This document shows positions 7,440-15,960 of a DNA stretch of 64,000 nt, piece by piece. Where the stretch lies: NCBI RefSeq assembly GCF_900094545.1, contig NZ_FMAH01000016.1, positions 1 to 64,000 on the forward strand. The letters run 5' to 3'. The notes beneath the pieces were generated by a model that did no database searches, was not told the origin of the DNA, and was given only the letters and a program-made list of their open reading frames with translations. The stretch is from Martinezella miluonensis. Lineage in GTDB: Bacteria > Pseudomonadota > Alphaproteobacteria > Rhizobiales > Rhizobiaceae. The stretch's first letter is position 1; each line of letters starts with the position of its first letter. The position numbers were made by a program, and so were the translations under genes.

Positions 7440-9008
7440 TCACTTCTTCTTCGGCAAACCGGGAAGCCCCGGGAAACCACCGCCGAGGCCTGGCAGCTTG
7501 GCGCCACCGAGACCTGGCAATCCACCGCCGCCGCTCAGGCCCGGCAGGCCACCGGGACGGCCGAGGCCGGCGGCTTCGGCCTGCTTCTGCAGGGCTTCGA
7601 GCTGCTTGGGGTCCATGTTCGACAGGTCGGGCATGCCGCCCATCCCACCGCCGAGGCCCATCTTGCCGGCGAGGCCGCCCATCAGCTGCTTCATCATGCC
7701 GCCTTTGCCCTTGCCGCCCATCATCTTCATCATGTCCGCCATCTGACGGTGCATCTTCAGAAGCTTGTTGATGTCGGAGGCGTCGGTGCCGGAGCCGGCG
7801 GCGATGCGCTTCTTGCGGGAATGTTTGAGAAGATCCGGGTTGGCGCGCTCTGCCTTGGTCATCGAGGAGATGATGGCGATCTGGCGGCCGAAAAGCTTGT
7901 CGTTGAGGCCGGCGGCGGCCATCTTGTCCTTCATGCCGGACATACCGGGCATCATGCCCATGATGCCGCCCATGCCGCCCATCTTCTGCATCTGGCCGAG
8001 CTGGTCGGCGAGATCGTTGAGGTCGAACTTGCCCTTGGCCATCTTGGCGGCCATGGCAGCCGCCTTTTCGGCGTCGATATTCTCGGCGGCCCTCTCGACC
8101 AGCGAAACGATGTCGCCCATGCCGAGGATGCGGTCGGCGATGCGGCGGGGATGGAATTCCTCCAGCTCGCCCATCTTTTCGCCGACACCGATCAGCTTGA
8201 TCGGCTTGCCTGTGACGGCGCGCATCGAAAGGGCGGCACCGCCGCGGCCGTCGCCGTCCATGCGGGTCAGCACGAGGCCGGTGATCCCGACGCGCTCGTC
8301 GAAATTGCGGGCGAGATTGACGGCGTCCTGACCGGTCAAGCTATCGGCGACCAGCAGGATTTCGTGCGGATTGGACTTCTTCTTGATATCCGCCATCTCG
8401 ACCATGAGCGGCTCATCGATATGCGTGCGGCCGGCGGTGTCGAGAATGACGATGTCGTGGCCGCCGAGCTTGGCGGCCTGCACGGCGCGGGCGGCAATAT
8501 CGGTCGGCGACTGGCCGGCGATAACAGGCAGCGTGTCGACGCCCGTCTGCACGCCGAGCTGGCGCAGCTGCTCCTGTGCGGCCGGGCGGCGCGTGTCGAG
8601 CGAGGCCATCAGGACCTTCTTGCGGTCGCGGCTCGTCAGGCGGTTGGCGATCTTGGCCGTCGTGGTAGTCTTACCGGAGCCCTGCAGACCGACCATCATG
8701 ACGACGACCGGGGCCGGAGCGTTGAGGTCGATGCCCACGCCTTCGCCGCCGAGCATCTCGATCAGCTCGTCATGGACGATCTTGACGACCATCTGGCCGG
8801 GCTTGATCGACTTCAGGATCTCGGCGCCGACGGCCTTTTCGCGAACGCGGTCAGTAAAGGAGCGAACGACATCCAGCGCCACGTCGGCTTCGAGGAGCGC
8901 GCGGCGAACCTCGCGAAGTGCTGCGGAAACATCGGCTTCCGAAAGCGCGCCGCGGCCTGTCAGTCCATTCAGAATGGAACCAAGACGGTCCTGGAGGTTT
9001 TCAAACAT
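7440..9008 (-). CDS. ffh: Signal recognition particle protein Ffh
   Basis: Ffh is the GTPase that, with 4.5S RNA, delivers nascent membrane proteins to FtsY. The N domain starts MFENLQDRLGSILNGL. The G domain has the P-loop GLQGSGKT (residues 107-114), LDTRRPAAQEQL, the LDTAGRTHIDE switch and TRMDGDGRGGAAL. The Met-rich M domain follows (GGMGGIMGMMPGMSG). The C-terminus is a Gly/Pro/Leu-rich tail (LPGLGGGFPGLPGLPKKK), a bit longer than in E. coli. The start is ATG 9008, preceded by AAGGAAGAA. Its SRP receptor ftsY is 7 kb away. Confidence 0.97.
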   Translation of the reverse strand: MFENLQDRLGSILNGLTGRGALSEADVSAALREVRRALLEADVALDVVRSFTDRVREKAVGAEILKSIKPGQMVVKIVHDELIEMLGGEGVGIDLNAPAPVVVMMVGLQGSGKTTTTAKIANRLTSRDRKKVLMASLDTRRPAAQEQLRQLGVQTGVDTLPVIAGQSPTDIAARAVQAAKLGGHDIVILDTAGRTHIDEPLMVEMADIKKKSNPHEILLVADSLTGQDAVNLARNFDERVGITGLVLTRMDGDGRGGAALSMRAVTGKPIKLIGVGEKMGELEEFHPRRIADRILGMGDIVSLVERAAENIDAEKAAAMAAKMAKGKFDLNDLADQLGQMQKMGGMGGIMGMMPGMSGMKDKMAAAGLNDKLFGRQIAIISSMTKAERANPDLLKHSRKKRIAAGSGTDASDINKLLKMHRQMADMMKMMGGKGKGGMMKQLMGGLAGKMGLGGGMGGMPDLSNMDPKQLEALQKQAEAAGLGRPGGLPGLSGGGGLPGLGGAKLPGLGGGFPGLPGLPKKK

Positions 9009-9383
9009 CAATTCTTCCTTATCGATCGCTCGGGGATTTGGATTTGCGCATATGCGCAGGTCATTGCCCAAAAACGTCGTGCTTTTCCATGACGAAAACA
9101 AGACGCAAAGCCGAAAAGCACCCGAGGGCGCATCGCGCTGTCGGGTGTTGACCTCCGGGATCTCTTTATACCTTTACGGGTCCCGGTCGGTGGCTCGGAG
9201 GCTTGTGCTCGTCGCAGATTGCGGGCGATAAACAGGAAAAGCCCGGCAAAGTCAACCCAACGCGGCGGAAATGCCTGGGATGTGCAGTTTAGATCGCTAT
9301 ATGAATGTCGTTTTAGCGGCAATGCCGCCCTGCAACTGTTGTATCGATCCTCACCACGACGCGATTCCCCGAGATAGTTCCGA
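9009..9383. other. Gene-free stretch upstream of ffh with a strong hairpin
   Basis: This 375-bp stretch separates ffh from the plus-strand gene at 9384. It contains a hairpin at 9119-9147: outer arms CACCCGA/TCGGGTG, inner arms GCGC/GCGC, ATC loop. On the minus strand, the direction of ffh, the hairpin is followed by CTTTTC, so it could attenuate or mark the ffh leader. A minus-strand reading frame through here ends in TGATG overlapping the ffh start, but it lacks recognisable similarity. I see no 4.5S RNA here. Confidence 0.45.
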
Positions 9384-10361
9384 ATGAATGACGCAGCCCT
9401 GACCGATCTTCTTGCCGCCTGCCGCGCTTACGTCGGCGGCCGCGTCGACCCAAGTTTCAATGCGGCGGCGCAAGCCTTCTATGCGAGCGCCAAGGCACAG
9501 CCCAAGATCGCAGCGCGGGCGGCGCGCGAGCTTAGCCGCCTGCCGCCACCGGGTGCTGCGATCCTTGCCAACATGCTCGGCACCATCGTCGAAAAGGGCG
9601 GGGCGGTGGAGCGCAGCGGTGTAGCCGTGTGGGAGCTCTATCTGGCGTGGTTGCCGCAGATCCATCGCGGTTTTGCCGGCCGCAAGGAGCTGAGCCCGCG
9701 GCAAAGGCAGTTGCTCGATGTTTTTCAGCTGCTCGGCCAGTCGGCCGTTTCGCATCTTTCCGCCATGCCGCAGGAACGCAAGCTCGCAGCCGGCAACAAG
9801 GAGCTGATGGCGCAGCTTGCCGAGCTGCAGGATTATACGCCGGGTGCGGCCTGGGTTCGCCAGGTGCTCTTGAGCCGCAGCGACGCTCTTCTCCTGCTGC
9901 ATCTGCCGAGCAGGCAGGGTTTTCGTCTGCGCTACGACAATATCGTCAACTGCTTCCATCTGTTCACGCTGATTCAGGCGGCATTCGGCGAGACATTGCC
10001 CGGCGGCCGTGCGCCCAACCGGTTCATCGTCGACATGGCGCGCTGCGTGACGATGGCCGAAGAGGGCAATGACGAGCCCTGGTGGCGCTACGAGACGGTG
10101 CAGCCGGAAGCACCGGGCCTCGTCGAGATTTCCGGCGAGGCGCCCGTCGAGACGATTGCCCGCATCGATGGCCGGCAGGTCATCCTGCTTTCGGCTCCGG
10201 TCGAAGGGGCGGCGCTTTGGGATACGAGCTTCTTCACGCCGCAACTTTTCGCCATGCCGGCGAATGTAGTGCTTGAGGAGATGCTGACGGCGCAAGAAGC
10301 GGAGGAATGGCTCGCGAAAGTCGGCGTGCCGACGGGATCGCAGGAAGCCAATACGCCATGA
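9384..10361 (+). CDS. Conserved-looking hypothetical protein, coupled to an MBL hydrolase
   Basis: A 325-residue soluble protein that I do not recognise. It has no signal peptide or membrane span and is rich in Ala/Leu helices (ILANMLGTIVEKGG, RQRQLLDVFQLLGQ). A middle Lys/Arg-Asp pattern (SRQGFRLRYDNIVNCFHLF) and an Ile-Asp-Gly strand (TIARIDGRQVILLSAP) are the most distinctive points. Codon use looks native. Its stop overlaps the start of the downstream metallo-hydrolase (ATGA), so the two are translationally coupled and may act together. No function can be assigned from sequence. Confidence 0.85.
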   Translation: MNDAALTDLLAACRAYVGGRVDPSFNAAAQAFYASAKAQPKIAARAARELSRLPPPGAAILANMLGTIVEKGGAVERSGVAVWELYLAWLPQIHRGFAGRKELSPRQRQLLDVFQLLGQSAVSHLSAMPQERKLAAGNKELMAQLAELQDYTPGAAWVRQVLLSRSDALLLLHLPSRQGFRLRYDNIVNCFHLFTLIQAAFGETLPGGRAPNRFIVDMARCVTMAEEGNDEPWWRYETVQPEAPGLVEISGEAPVETIARIDGRQVILLSAPVEGAALWDTSFFTPQLFAMPANVVLEEMLTAQEAEEWLAKVGVPTGSQEANTP

Positions 10362-11365
10362 CGGGCTCCGGCAAGAAGAACCCGTACTATCAAGGCCCGG
10401 TTTCGGACCATTTCGACGGCCGGCGATTTTTCAATCCCGGCGGCGTCGCGCCGGGCAATGCGTTCGATCTGCTGAGATGGCAGCTCAGTGGCGGCCGGGT
10501 GCGCTGGCCCAATCCTGTCATCAGCGCCTTTCCTCCTGCAAGGCCCGACCGACATGTCTTTGGCGAGCAAATGCGGGTGACTATGGTCGGGCATGCCTCG
10601 ATGCTGGTGCAGATTGCCGGGCTGAGCATTTTGACAGATCCGGTCTGGTCGGAACGGGTCAGCCCCTTCCGTTCCGTCGGGCCGAAGCGCGTGGTGCCGC
10701 CCGGCATCCGTTTCGAGGACCTGCCGCATATCGACCTCGTGCTGGTGACGCATAATCACTATGACCATCTCGATCTCGAAACGCTTGCGCGCCTGCATCA
10801 GGCGCATCGGCCGAAAATCGTGACGCCGCTCGGCAACGACACGATCATCCGTCGCACCGTTCCCGACGCCGAGATCACCGTTGTCGACTGGGGCGATCAC
10901 ATCGCCTTCAAGGCGGGAGTGACCATCGATGTCGAGCCCTGCCACCACTGGTCGGCGCGGGGCATGGGCGACCGGCGCATGGCGCTATGGGCGGCATTCG
11001 TGCTCACCACGCCATCGGGCAAGATCTATCATGTCGGCGACACCGGCTTTCACGATGGCATCAATTATGAGGCGGCGGCCCGCAAGCACGGCGGCTTCCG
11101 CCTCGCGATCCTGCCGTTCGGCGCCTACGAGCCGCGCTGGTTCATGAAGGGGCAGCACCAGAATCCGGAAGAGGCGGTCAAGGGCATGAAGCTCTGCAAC
11201 GCCGCCTATGTCGCCGGGCATCACTTTGCGACCTTCCAGCTGACGGACGAGGGGATCGATGCGCCCGTTCATGCCCTGGATGCGGCGTTGAAGGCGGAGG
11301 GCGTGGAGGCCGGCCGGTTTCGTCCGCTCCGGGCAGGCGAGGTCTTCGACGTGCCTGTCGTTTGA
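10358..11365 (+). CDS. Metallo-beta-lactamase-fold hydrolase (UlaG / NAPE-PLD-like)
   Basis: A 335-residue MBL-fold hydrolase of the UlaG/NAPE-PLD-like group (L-ascorbate-6-P lactonase and N-acyl-phosphatidylethanolamine phospholipase D relatives). The metal motif HNHYDH lies at 132-137 (H132, H134, D136, H137). Downstream are EPCHHWSARG, a GDTGFH motif and GHHFATFQLTDEG, all typical of the group. N-terminal NPYYQGPVSDHFDGRRFFNP is also shared by many members. I chose the ATG at 10358, which overlaps the stop of the upstream gene. The true substrate is unknown. Confidence 0.9.
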   Translation: MTGSGKKNPYYQGPVSDHFDGRRFFNPGGVAPGNAFDLLRWQLSGGRVRWPNPVISAFPPARPDRHVFGEQMRVTMVGHASMLVQIAGLSILTDPVWSERVSPFRSVGPKRVVPPGIRFEDLPHIDLVLVTHNHYDHLDLETLARLHQAHRPKIVTPLGNDTIIRRTVPDAEITVVDWGDHIAFKAGVTIDVEPCHHWSARGMGDRRMALWAAFVLTTPSGKIYHVGDTGFHDGINYEAAARKHGGFRLAILPFGAYEPRWFMKGQHQNPEEAVKGMKLCNAAYVAGHHFATFQLTDEGIDAPVHALDAALKAEGVEAGRFRPLRAGEVFDVPVV

Positions 11366-11384
11366 ACGAGGATGCGTGAGGGGC

Positions 11385-11410
11385 GAAAACCGCCCTGCAA
11401 GACAGGGCGG
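11385..11410 (-). terminator. Terminator hairpin between convergent genes
   Basis: An 8-bp perfect stem CCGCCCTG / CAGGGCGG has a 5-nt loop. Read on the minus strand it is followed by TTTTCG, so it serves the SRPBCC gene that ends at 11449. It also separates this gene from the convergent MBL gene. Confidence 0.65.
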
Positions 11411-11448
11411 CTGTCAATCAAATGCGAATTTGAGTGGGTCGTGGTGGC

Positions 11449-11892
11449 TTACTGATTGATCTCGGGCTCGACGAGCTTTGCCAGGTTGCGCAGCGATTCC
11501 TGCCAGCCGAGATAGCAGGCTTCCGGCGGAATGACGTCGGGCACGCCCGCCTGGGTGATGTTCACTTCGGTCCCGACCATGACCTTCTTCAACGTCACGG
11601 TCACTTCCATTTCGCCCGGCAGGTTCGGGTCATCGAACTTGTCGGTGTAGCGCACCAGCTCGCCCGGGATAAGCTCGCGGAAATCGCCGCCGAAGGAGTG
11701 GCTTTCGTTGGTCGTGAAATTGCGGAAGGACATTTTGAACGTGCCGCCGACGCTCGGCTCGAGGTGATGCACTGTGCAGGCGAAGCCGTTCGGCGGGAGC
11801 CACTTGGCGAGCGCGTCCGCCTCGATGAATGCGCGATAGACCTTCTGCGGGCTGGTGGCCAGGACGCGGTGCAGACGTATGGTATTCGGCAT
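11449..11892 (-). CDS. SRPBCC / AHSA1-like domain protein
   Basis: A 147-residue START-like SRPBCC protein of the activator-of-Hsp90-ATPase-1 type (Aha1 C-terminal-like). It begins with the family pattern RVLATSPQKVYRAFIEADAL, then WLPPNGFACTVHHLEPSVGG and FRNFTTNESHSFGGDFREL. The C-terminal helix is GWQESLRNLAKLVEPEI. Members form hydrophobic cavities for small ligands, and their roles are mostly unknown in bacteria. It is a single gene between convergent and divergent neighbours with its own terminator. Confidence 0.9.
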   Translation of the reverse strand: MPNTIRLHRVLATSPQKVYRAFIEADALAKWLPPNGFACTVHHLEPSVGGTFKMSFRNFTTNESHSFGGDFRELIPGELVRYTDKFDDPNLPGEMEVTVTLKKVMVGTEVNITQAGVPDVIPPEACYLGWQESLRNLAKLVEPEINQ

Positions 11893-12094
11893 GGCTATGT
11901 TCCTTCTGAATGGACGGAGTGGACGAGCCTAGGACGAGCGTGCATTCGGCAATCCGACACGGGAATGATTATTTTTTCGAAAAATATTCTGCCCGCGCCA
12001 TGCATGCATTGGCATGACATATGTCGGAAGCCGGCAGTTGCCATGCCTCGACGATCATCAATCTCCCGAAAAGGCGATCCTAACCTTGGCGTAC

Positions 12095-13009
12095 CTATAA
12101 TCGAGCGGCGCGCGCCTCCAGTATTCCATGCTTGTTTCCGTTTGCGACGAAATGTTCCCGCAGCCATTTTGCTGCCGGGCCGGCCGGCCGCTGTTTGTGC
12201 CAGACAAGTTCAAGCGCGACTGGATGCGTGCCGCTATCGAATTGAAGCGAGGGCGTCGCCAGCTCTGATGCCAGTGGGGAGTTTGCCAGGATATGGGCGG
12301 GAATGAGCGCCCAGCCGATGCCTTGTCGCAATATCTGAAGAATAACCCAATGGCTTTCGACCCACCAGACTTCGGCGGCAACTCTCACCTGGTGCCTTCT
12401 GGCAACATCGCGCCGCTTGGTGACCATGATCTGGCGATAGCGCTTCAGGTCGTCCCAGCTCACCGGGCTTTCCGCCAGAGGGTGATCTCGACCGCAGACC
12501 ATGACGAGCGGAACCCAGCCAATCGTGACGAAATCCAGTTCGGGCGGGAGCTGTTCTTCCCGCCACATCACGCCAATATCGGCTTCTCCTTCGAGGACCA
12601 TTCCGGTGATGGCTTGTGAATGCGGCGATAGCAGTTCCAGCTCGACATGCGGAAATCGGTCTGCAAAGGCGGCAAACAGGTTTCCGATCGCAGGCTCCGG
12701 ATAGAGCTCGTCGATCGCGACGACGAGCCGGGTCTCGATGTGTTCGTCAAAGCTTCTGGCAACGCCGATCAGATGTTCGCGGCGATCCAGCAGCAGCTTG
12801 GCTTCGGGCAGCAGCCTTGTTCCTGCTTCGGTGAGGGTCGGGTTTCGTGTCATCCGGCTGAACAGCTTGATCCCCAGATCGTCTTCCAGCGAAGAGATCA
12901 AGAGGCTGACCGCGGACTGCGCTTTGCGAAGGCGGCGTGCGGCGGCCGAGAAGGATCCGTTTTCGGCTGCCGACACGAAGGCTTCCAACTGCTCAAGGGA
13001 AACACCCAT
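12095..13009 (-). CDS. LysR-family transcriptional regulator
   Basis: A 304-residue LysR-type regulator. Its N-terminal winged helix-turn-helix (residues 1-60) runs LEQLEAFVSAAENGSFSAAA and RRLRKAQSAVSLLISSLED. The effector-binding domain covers about 90-290 (LVVAIDELYPEPAIGN, EADIGVMWREEQLP). It is divergent from the efflux gene at 13097 with only 87 bp between start codons. That gap holds repeated CTATC/GATAG half-sites, so it most likely controls that gene. The ligand is unknown. Confidence 0.93.
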   Translation of the reverse strand: MGVSLEQLEAFVSAAENGSFSAAARRLRKAQSAVSLLISSLEDDLGIKLFSRMTRNPTLTEAGTRLLPEAKLLLDRREHLIGVARSFDEHIETRLVVAIDELYPEPAIGNLFAAFADRFPHVELELLSPHSQAITGMVLEGEADIGVMWREEQLPPELDFVTIGWVPLVMVCGRDHPLAESPVSWDDLKRYRQIMVTKRRDVARRHQVRVAAEVWWVESHWVILQILRQGIGWALIPAHILANSPLASELATPSLQFDSGTHPVALELVWHKQRPAGPAAKWLREHFVANGNKHGILEARAARL

Positions 13010-13062
13010 CTATCGTAATTCCAGATAGTTTCTAACTTTGTTACCTCAATCTATCTGATAGA
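13010..13062. promoter_or_regulatory. Candidate LysR operator with four half-sites
   Basis: Two inverted pairs of the same 5-bp half-site occur in the LysR/efflux divergent gap. CTATC-N9-GATAG covers 13010-13028, and TCTATC-T-GATAGA covers 13050-13062. Paired dyads at about this spacing fit a LysR tetramer binding and bending the promoter, with the first dyad next to the regulator's own start codon. This is an inference from symmetry only. Confidence 0.5.
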
Positions 13063-13096
13063 AGGACGGCCGACAACAAATGTAGGAACTTGAAAA

Positions 13097-13549
13097 ATGC
13101 GCAGTTTCGGAGATCGTGTTCGGCACGCCGTCCTGTTTGAACTTATCGGCCTGGCCACATTCACGCCGCTTGCGGCAATCGTCTTCAATCAGCCCATCGC
13201 CCATATGGGCGTCATCGGCGTGGTCGGGGCGACCGTGGCGACACTATGGAACTTCATCTACAATCTCGGCTTCGACCGTGCGCTGATGCGCTTGCGCGGC
13301 AGGGTCCAGAAAACCATCGGTATCCGGATCGTCCATGCGGTGCTTTTCGAAGCGGGCCTTGTCGTGATCCTGATCCCGTTCATCGCCTGGTATCTCGAGA
13401 TAACGCTCGTCGCGGCGCTTCTGATGGATATTGCCGTGGTCACCTTCTATCTGGTCTACGCCTTCGTCTTCAACATCGCCTATGACTGGGTGTTTCCGAT
13501 CAAGGCAACGTCTCAAGACGAGCGCGCCATAGCGGCCGCTGCCCGGTAA
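13097..13549 (+). CDS. PACE family (AceI-like) multidrug/biocide efflux transporter
   Basis: A 150-residue inner-membrane protein of the proteobacterial antimicrobial compound efflux (PACE) family. Two repeated membrane-pair units start with RHAVLFELIGLATFTPL and RIVHAVLFEAGLVVILI, each about 70 residues. Each unit has the matching NFIYNLGFDR and NIAYDWVFP ends, so four membrane segments in total. Such transporters export biocides such as chlorhexidine and short polyamines. A LysR gene next to an AceI gene matches the arrangement known from Acinetobacter. The native substrate cannot be read from sequence. Confidence 0.9.
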   Translation: MRSFGDRVRHAVLFELIGLATFTPLAAIVFNQPIAHMGVIGVVGATVATLWNFIYNLGFDRALMRLRGRVQKTIGIRIVHAVLFEAGLVVILIPFIAWYLEITLVAALLMDIAVVTFYLVYAFVFNIAYDWVFPIKATSQDERAIAAAAR

Positions 13550-13765
13550 CTGGGTCCAACAACTAAGATCCCGGTGCTGTCGTGTTCAAGTGCTCGACAG
13601 CGCCGTGTACCGTGTCGGGCAATGATCGCGCTCGGGCGGATACGCCGATGACGATCCCTCCGCTATCGCTTACTGTCTCTTGTCGCGTGACGTCGAGAGA
13701 CGATCATCCCACTGGTAATTCCCCCGCGTTTCCGCCATATACAGCTCGACAATAGGAATGATCCC

Positions 13766-14671
13766 ATGAGCAATACGGTCGAATTCGCGAGGATGAACGG
13801 GCTTGGAAACAAGATCCTGGTTGTCGACATGCGCGGCCGCAAGGATGTGGTGACGGCGGCGGCGGCGATTGCGCTCAATGCCGATCCGGCCACCCAGTTC
13901 GATCAGATCATGGCGATCCACGATCCGAAGGCAGAGGGCACCGATGCCTGGATCGATATTCTGAACTGCGATGGCACGAAGGCGCAGGCTTGCGGCAACG
14001 GCACGCGCTGCGTTGTGCAGGCGCTGGCGGCCGAAACCGGCAAGAAGGTTTTCACCTTCCAGACCGTCGCCGGCATTCTGAATGCGAGAGAGCACGAAGA
14101 CGGCACGATATCGGTCGATATGGGCAAGCCGGTCTTTGCATGGGACAAGATCCCGCTTGCCGAGGAATTTGCCGATACCAGCCGCATCGAGCTGCAGATC
14201 GGGCCGATCGACAATCCGATCCTGCATTCGCCTTCGGTCGCCTCGATGGGCAATCCGCATGCGATCTTCTGGGTAGACAAGGACCCGATGTCCTTCGATC
14301 TTGATCGTTTCGGCCCGCTGCTGGAAAACCATCCGATGTTTCCCGAACGCGCCAATATCACGCTGGCGCAGGTGCTTTCTCCGACGTTTGTCCGCACCCG
14401 CACCTGGGAGCGCGGCGCCGGCTTGACGCTTGCCTGCGGTTCGGCGGCTTGCGCGACGGCCGTCAGTGCCGCCCGCACCGGCCGTACCGGCCGCAAGGTG
14501 ACTATCGACGTCGCCTCCGCGCCTGCTCCTGGCAAGCTCACCATCGAATGGCTTGAGAGCAACGACCACGTGGTCATGACTGGACCAGCCGAGTGGGAAT
14601 GGTCTGGCATGGTCGACCCAGTCACGGGGCTTTGGACGCGCGATGCAGAGCAGGGGGCTCAGGCGCGGTGA
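13766..14671 (+). CDS. dapF: Diaminopimelate epimerase
   Basis: DapF converts LL-diaminopimelate to meso-diaminopimelate for peptidoglycan and lysine. The 301-residue protein has the two catalytic cysteines of the family: C76 in [10 protein letters not shown] and C224 in [13 protein letters not shown]. Start [16 protein letters not shown] and the ending [12 protein letters not shown] are typical. The next gene mtaB begins with a GTG overlapping the dapF stop (GTGA), so the two are coupled. An imperfect stem at 13576-13601 in the preceding gap has no T-run and was not called as a terminator. Confidence 0.97.
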   Translation: MSNTVEFARMNGLGNKILVVDMRGRKDVVTAAAAIALNADPATQFDQIMAIHDPKAEGTDAWIDILNCDGTKAQACGNGTRCVVQALAAETGKKVFTFQTVAGILNAREHEDGTISVDMGKPVFAWDKIPLAEEFADTSRIELQIGPIDNPILHSPSVASMGNPHAIFWVDKDPMSFDLDRFGPLLENHPMFPERANITLAQVLSPTFVRTRTWERGAGLTLACGSAACATAVSAARTGRTGRKVTIDVASAPAPGKLTIEWLESNDHVVMTGPAEWEWSGMVDPVTGLWTRDAEQGAQAR

Positions 14672-15942
14672 GCGGGGTCGAGGTCATTACCTTCGGCTGT
14701 CGCCTCAATACCTATGAATCCGAAGTGATGAGGGCCGAGGCAGAGAAAGCCGGGCTCAACAATGCCATCCTGGTCAATACCTGCGCCGTGACGGGCGAGG
14801 CCGTGCGCCAGGCGCGGCAGGCAATCCGCCGGGCGCGACGCGACAATCCGCATGCACGCATCATCGTCACAGGCTGCGCCGCGCAGACGGAGAAGCAGAC
14901 CTTTGCCGAGATGGCCGAAGTGGACGCCGTGCTCGGCAACGAGGAAAAGCTGAAGAGTTCCTCCTACCGGGCGCTGCCGGATTTCGGCGTTTCGGCGGAA
15001 GAGAAGCTGCGCGTCAACGACATCATGAGCGTGCGGGCGACGGCGCCGCAGATGATCCGCCATATTGACGGCCATGTGCGCGCCTTCATCCAGGTGCAGA
15101 ACGGCTGCGACCATCGCTGCACCTTTTGCATCATTCCCTATGGTCGCGGCAATTCCCGCTCGGTGCCGATGGGCGCAGTGGTCGATCAGGCGCGTAACTT
15201 GGTCGAAAGCGGCTATTGCGAGATCGTGCTGACCGGCGTCGATGCTACGAGCTACGGTGCCGACCTGCCGGGAACGCCGACGCTCGGCTTGCTTGCCAAG
15301 ACGCTGCTGAACCAGATCCCGGAGATCCGCCGGCTGCGGCTTTCCTCGATCGACAGTATCGAGGCCGACCGGCATCTGATGGATCTCATCGCCGACGAGC
15401 CGCGCTTCATGCCGCATCTGCATCTGTCGCTGCAGCATGGCGACGACATGATCCTGAAGCGGATGAAGCGGCGGCACTCGCGCGCCGATGCCATCGGCTT
15501 CATCGAGGATGTGCGCCGCTTGCGGCCCGAGACGAGCTTCGGCGCCGACATGATCGCTGGCTTTCCCACGGAGACGGAAGAGATGTTCGCCAATGCCGTC
15601 GGGCTGGCCGAGGAGGCTGGTATCGCGCATCTGCACGTCTTTCCCTACAGCCCGCGCCCCGGCACGCCGGCCGCCCGGATGCCGCAGCTCGATCGCGGCC
15701 TGATCAAAGACCGTGCTGCCCGCCTGCGCGCGGCTGGACAACGATTGCACCAGGCCCATCTGGACAAGATGGTCGGCACGCGGCAATGGCTGCTTGTGGA
15801 GAATAACGGGCTGGCCCATACGGAAAACTTCACGCTTGTCGCTACACCCGGCCTTCGCCCCCGCGACCTTGTGCAGGTCGCAATCACCGGCCACAATGGC
15901 AAGCACCTCGACATGCAACTTCTGGCCGCCGACGCGGCTTAA
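14668..15942 (+). CDS. mtaB: tRNA t6A37 methylthiotransferase MtaB
   Basis: MtaB is a radical-SAM enzyme that methylthiolates the t6A at tRNA position 37, giving ms2t6A. The N-terminal UPF0004 domain has the three Fe-S cysteines in [20 protein letters not shown] and TGCAAQTEK. The radical-SAM cluster is C147, C151 and C154 ([16 protein letters not shown]). Later [11 protein letters not shown] and a C-terminal TRAM-like stretch follow. The start is the GTG at 14668 overlapping dapF. The 424-residue length is normal. tsaD, which makes the t6A substrate, is at 55.5 kb. Confidence 0.95.
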   Translation: MSGVEVITFGCRLNTYESEVMRAEAEKAGLNNAILVNTCAVTGEAVRQARQAIRRARRDNPHARIIVTGCAAQTEKQTFAEMAEVDAVLGNEEKLKSSSYRALPDFGVSAEEKLRVNDIMSVRATAPQMIRHIDGHVRAFIQVQNGCDHRCTFCIIPYGRGNSRSVPMGAVVDQARNLVESGYCEIVLTGVDATSYGADLPGTPTLGLLAKTLLNQIPEIRRLRLSSIDSIEADRHLMDLIADEPRFMPHLHLSLQHGDDMILKRMKRRHSRADAIGFIEDVRRLRPETSFGADMIAGFPTETEEMFANAVGLAEEAGIAHLHVFPYSPRPGTPAARMPQLDRGLIKDRAARLRAAGQRLHQAHLDKMVGTRQWLLVENNGLAHTENFTLVATPGLRPRDLVQVAITGHNGKHLDMQLLAADAA

Positions 15943-15960
15943 TGCTTCAACGGATACTTC

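Noticed and set aside
7386-9092. 568-codon plus-strand frame opposite ffh
   Set aside because: Mirror of the Ffh M and NG domains; His/Gly/Leu-rich and featureless.
13576-13601. Stem GCTGTCG/CGACAGC before dapF as a terminator of the PACE gene
   Set aside because: The stem is short (7 bp), the loop is 12 nt and no T-run follows in either direction.
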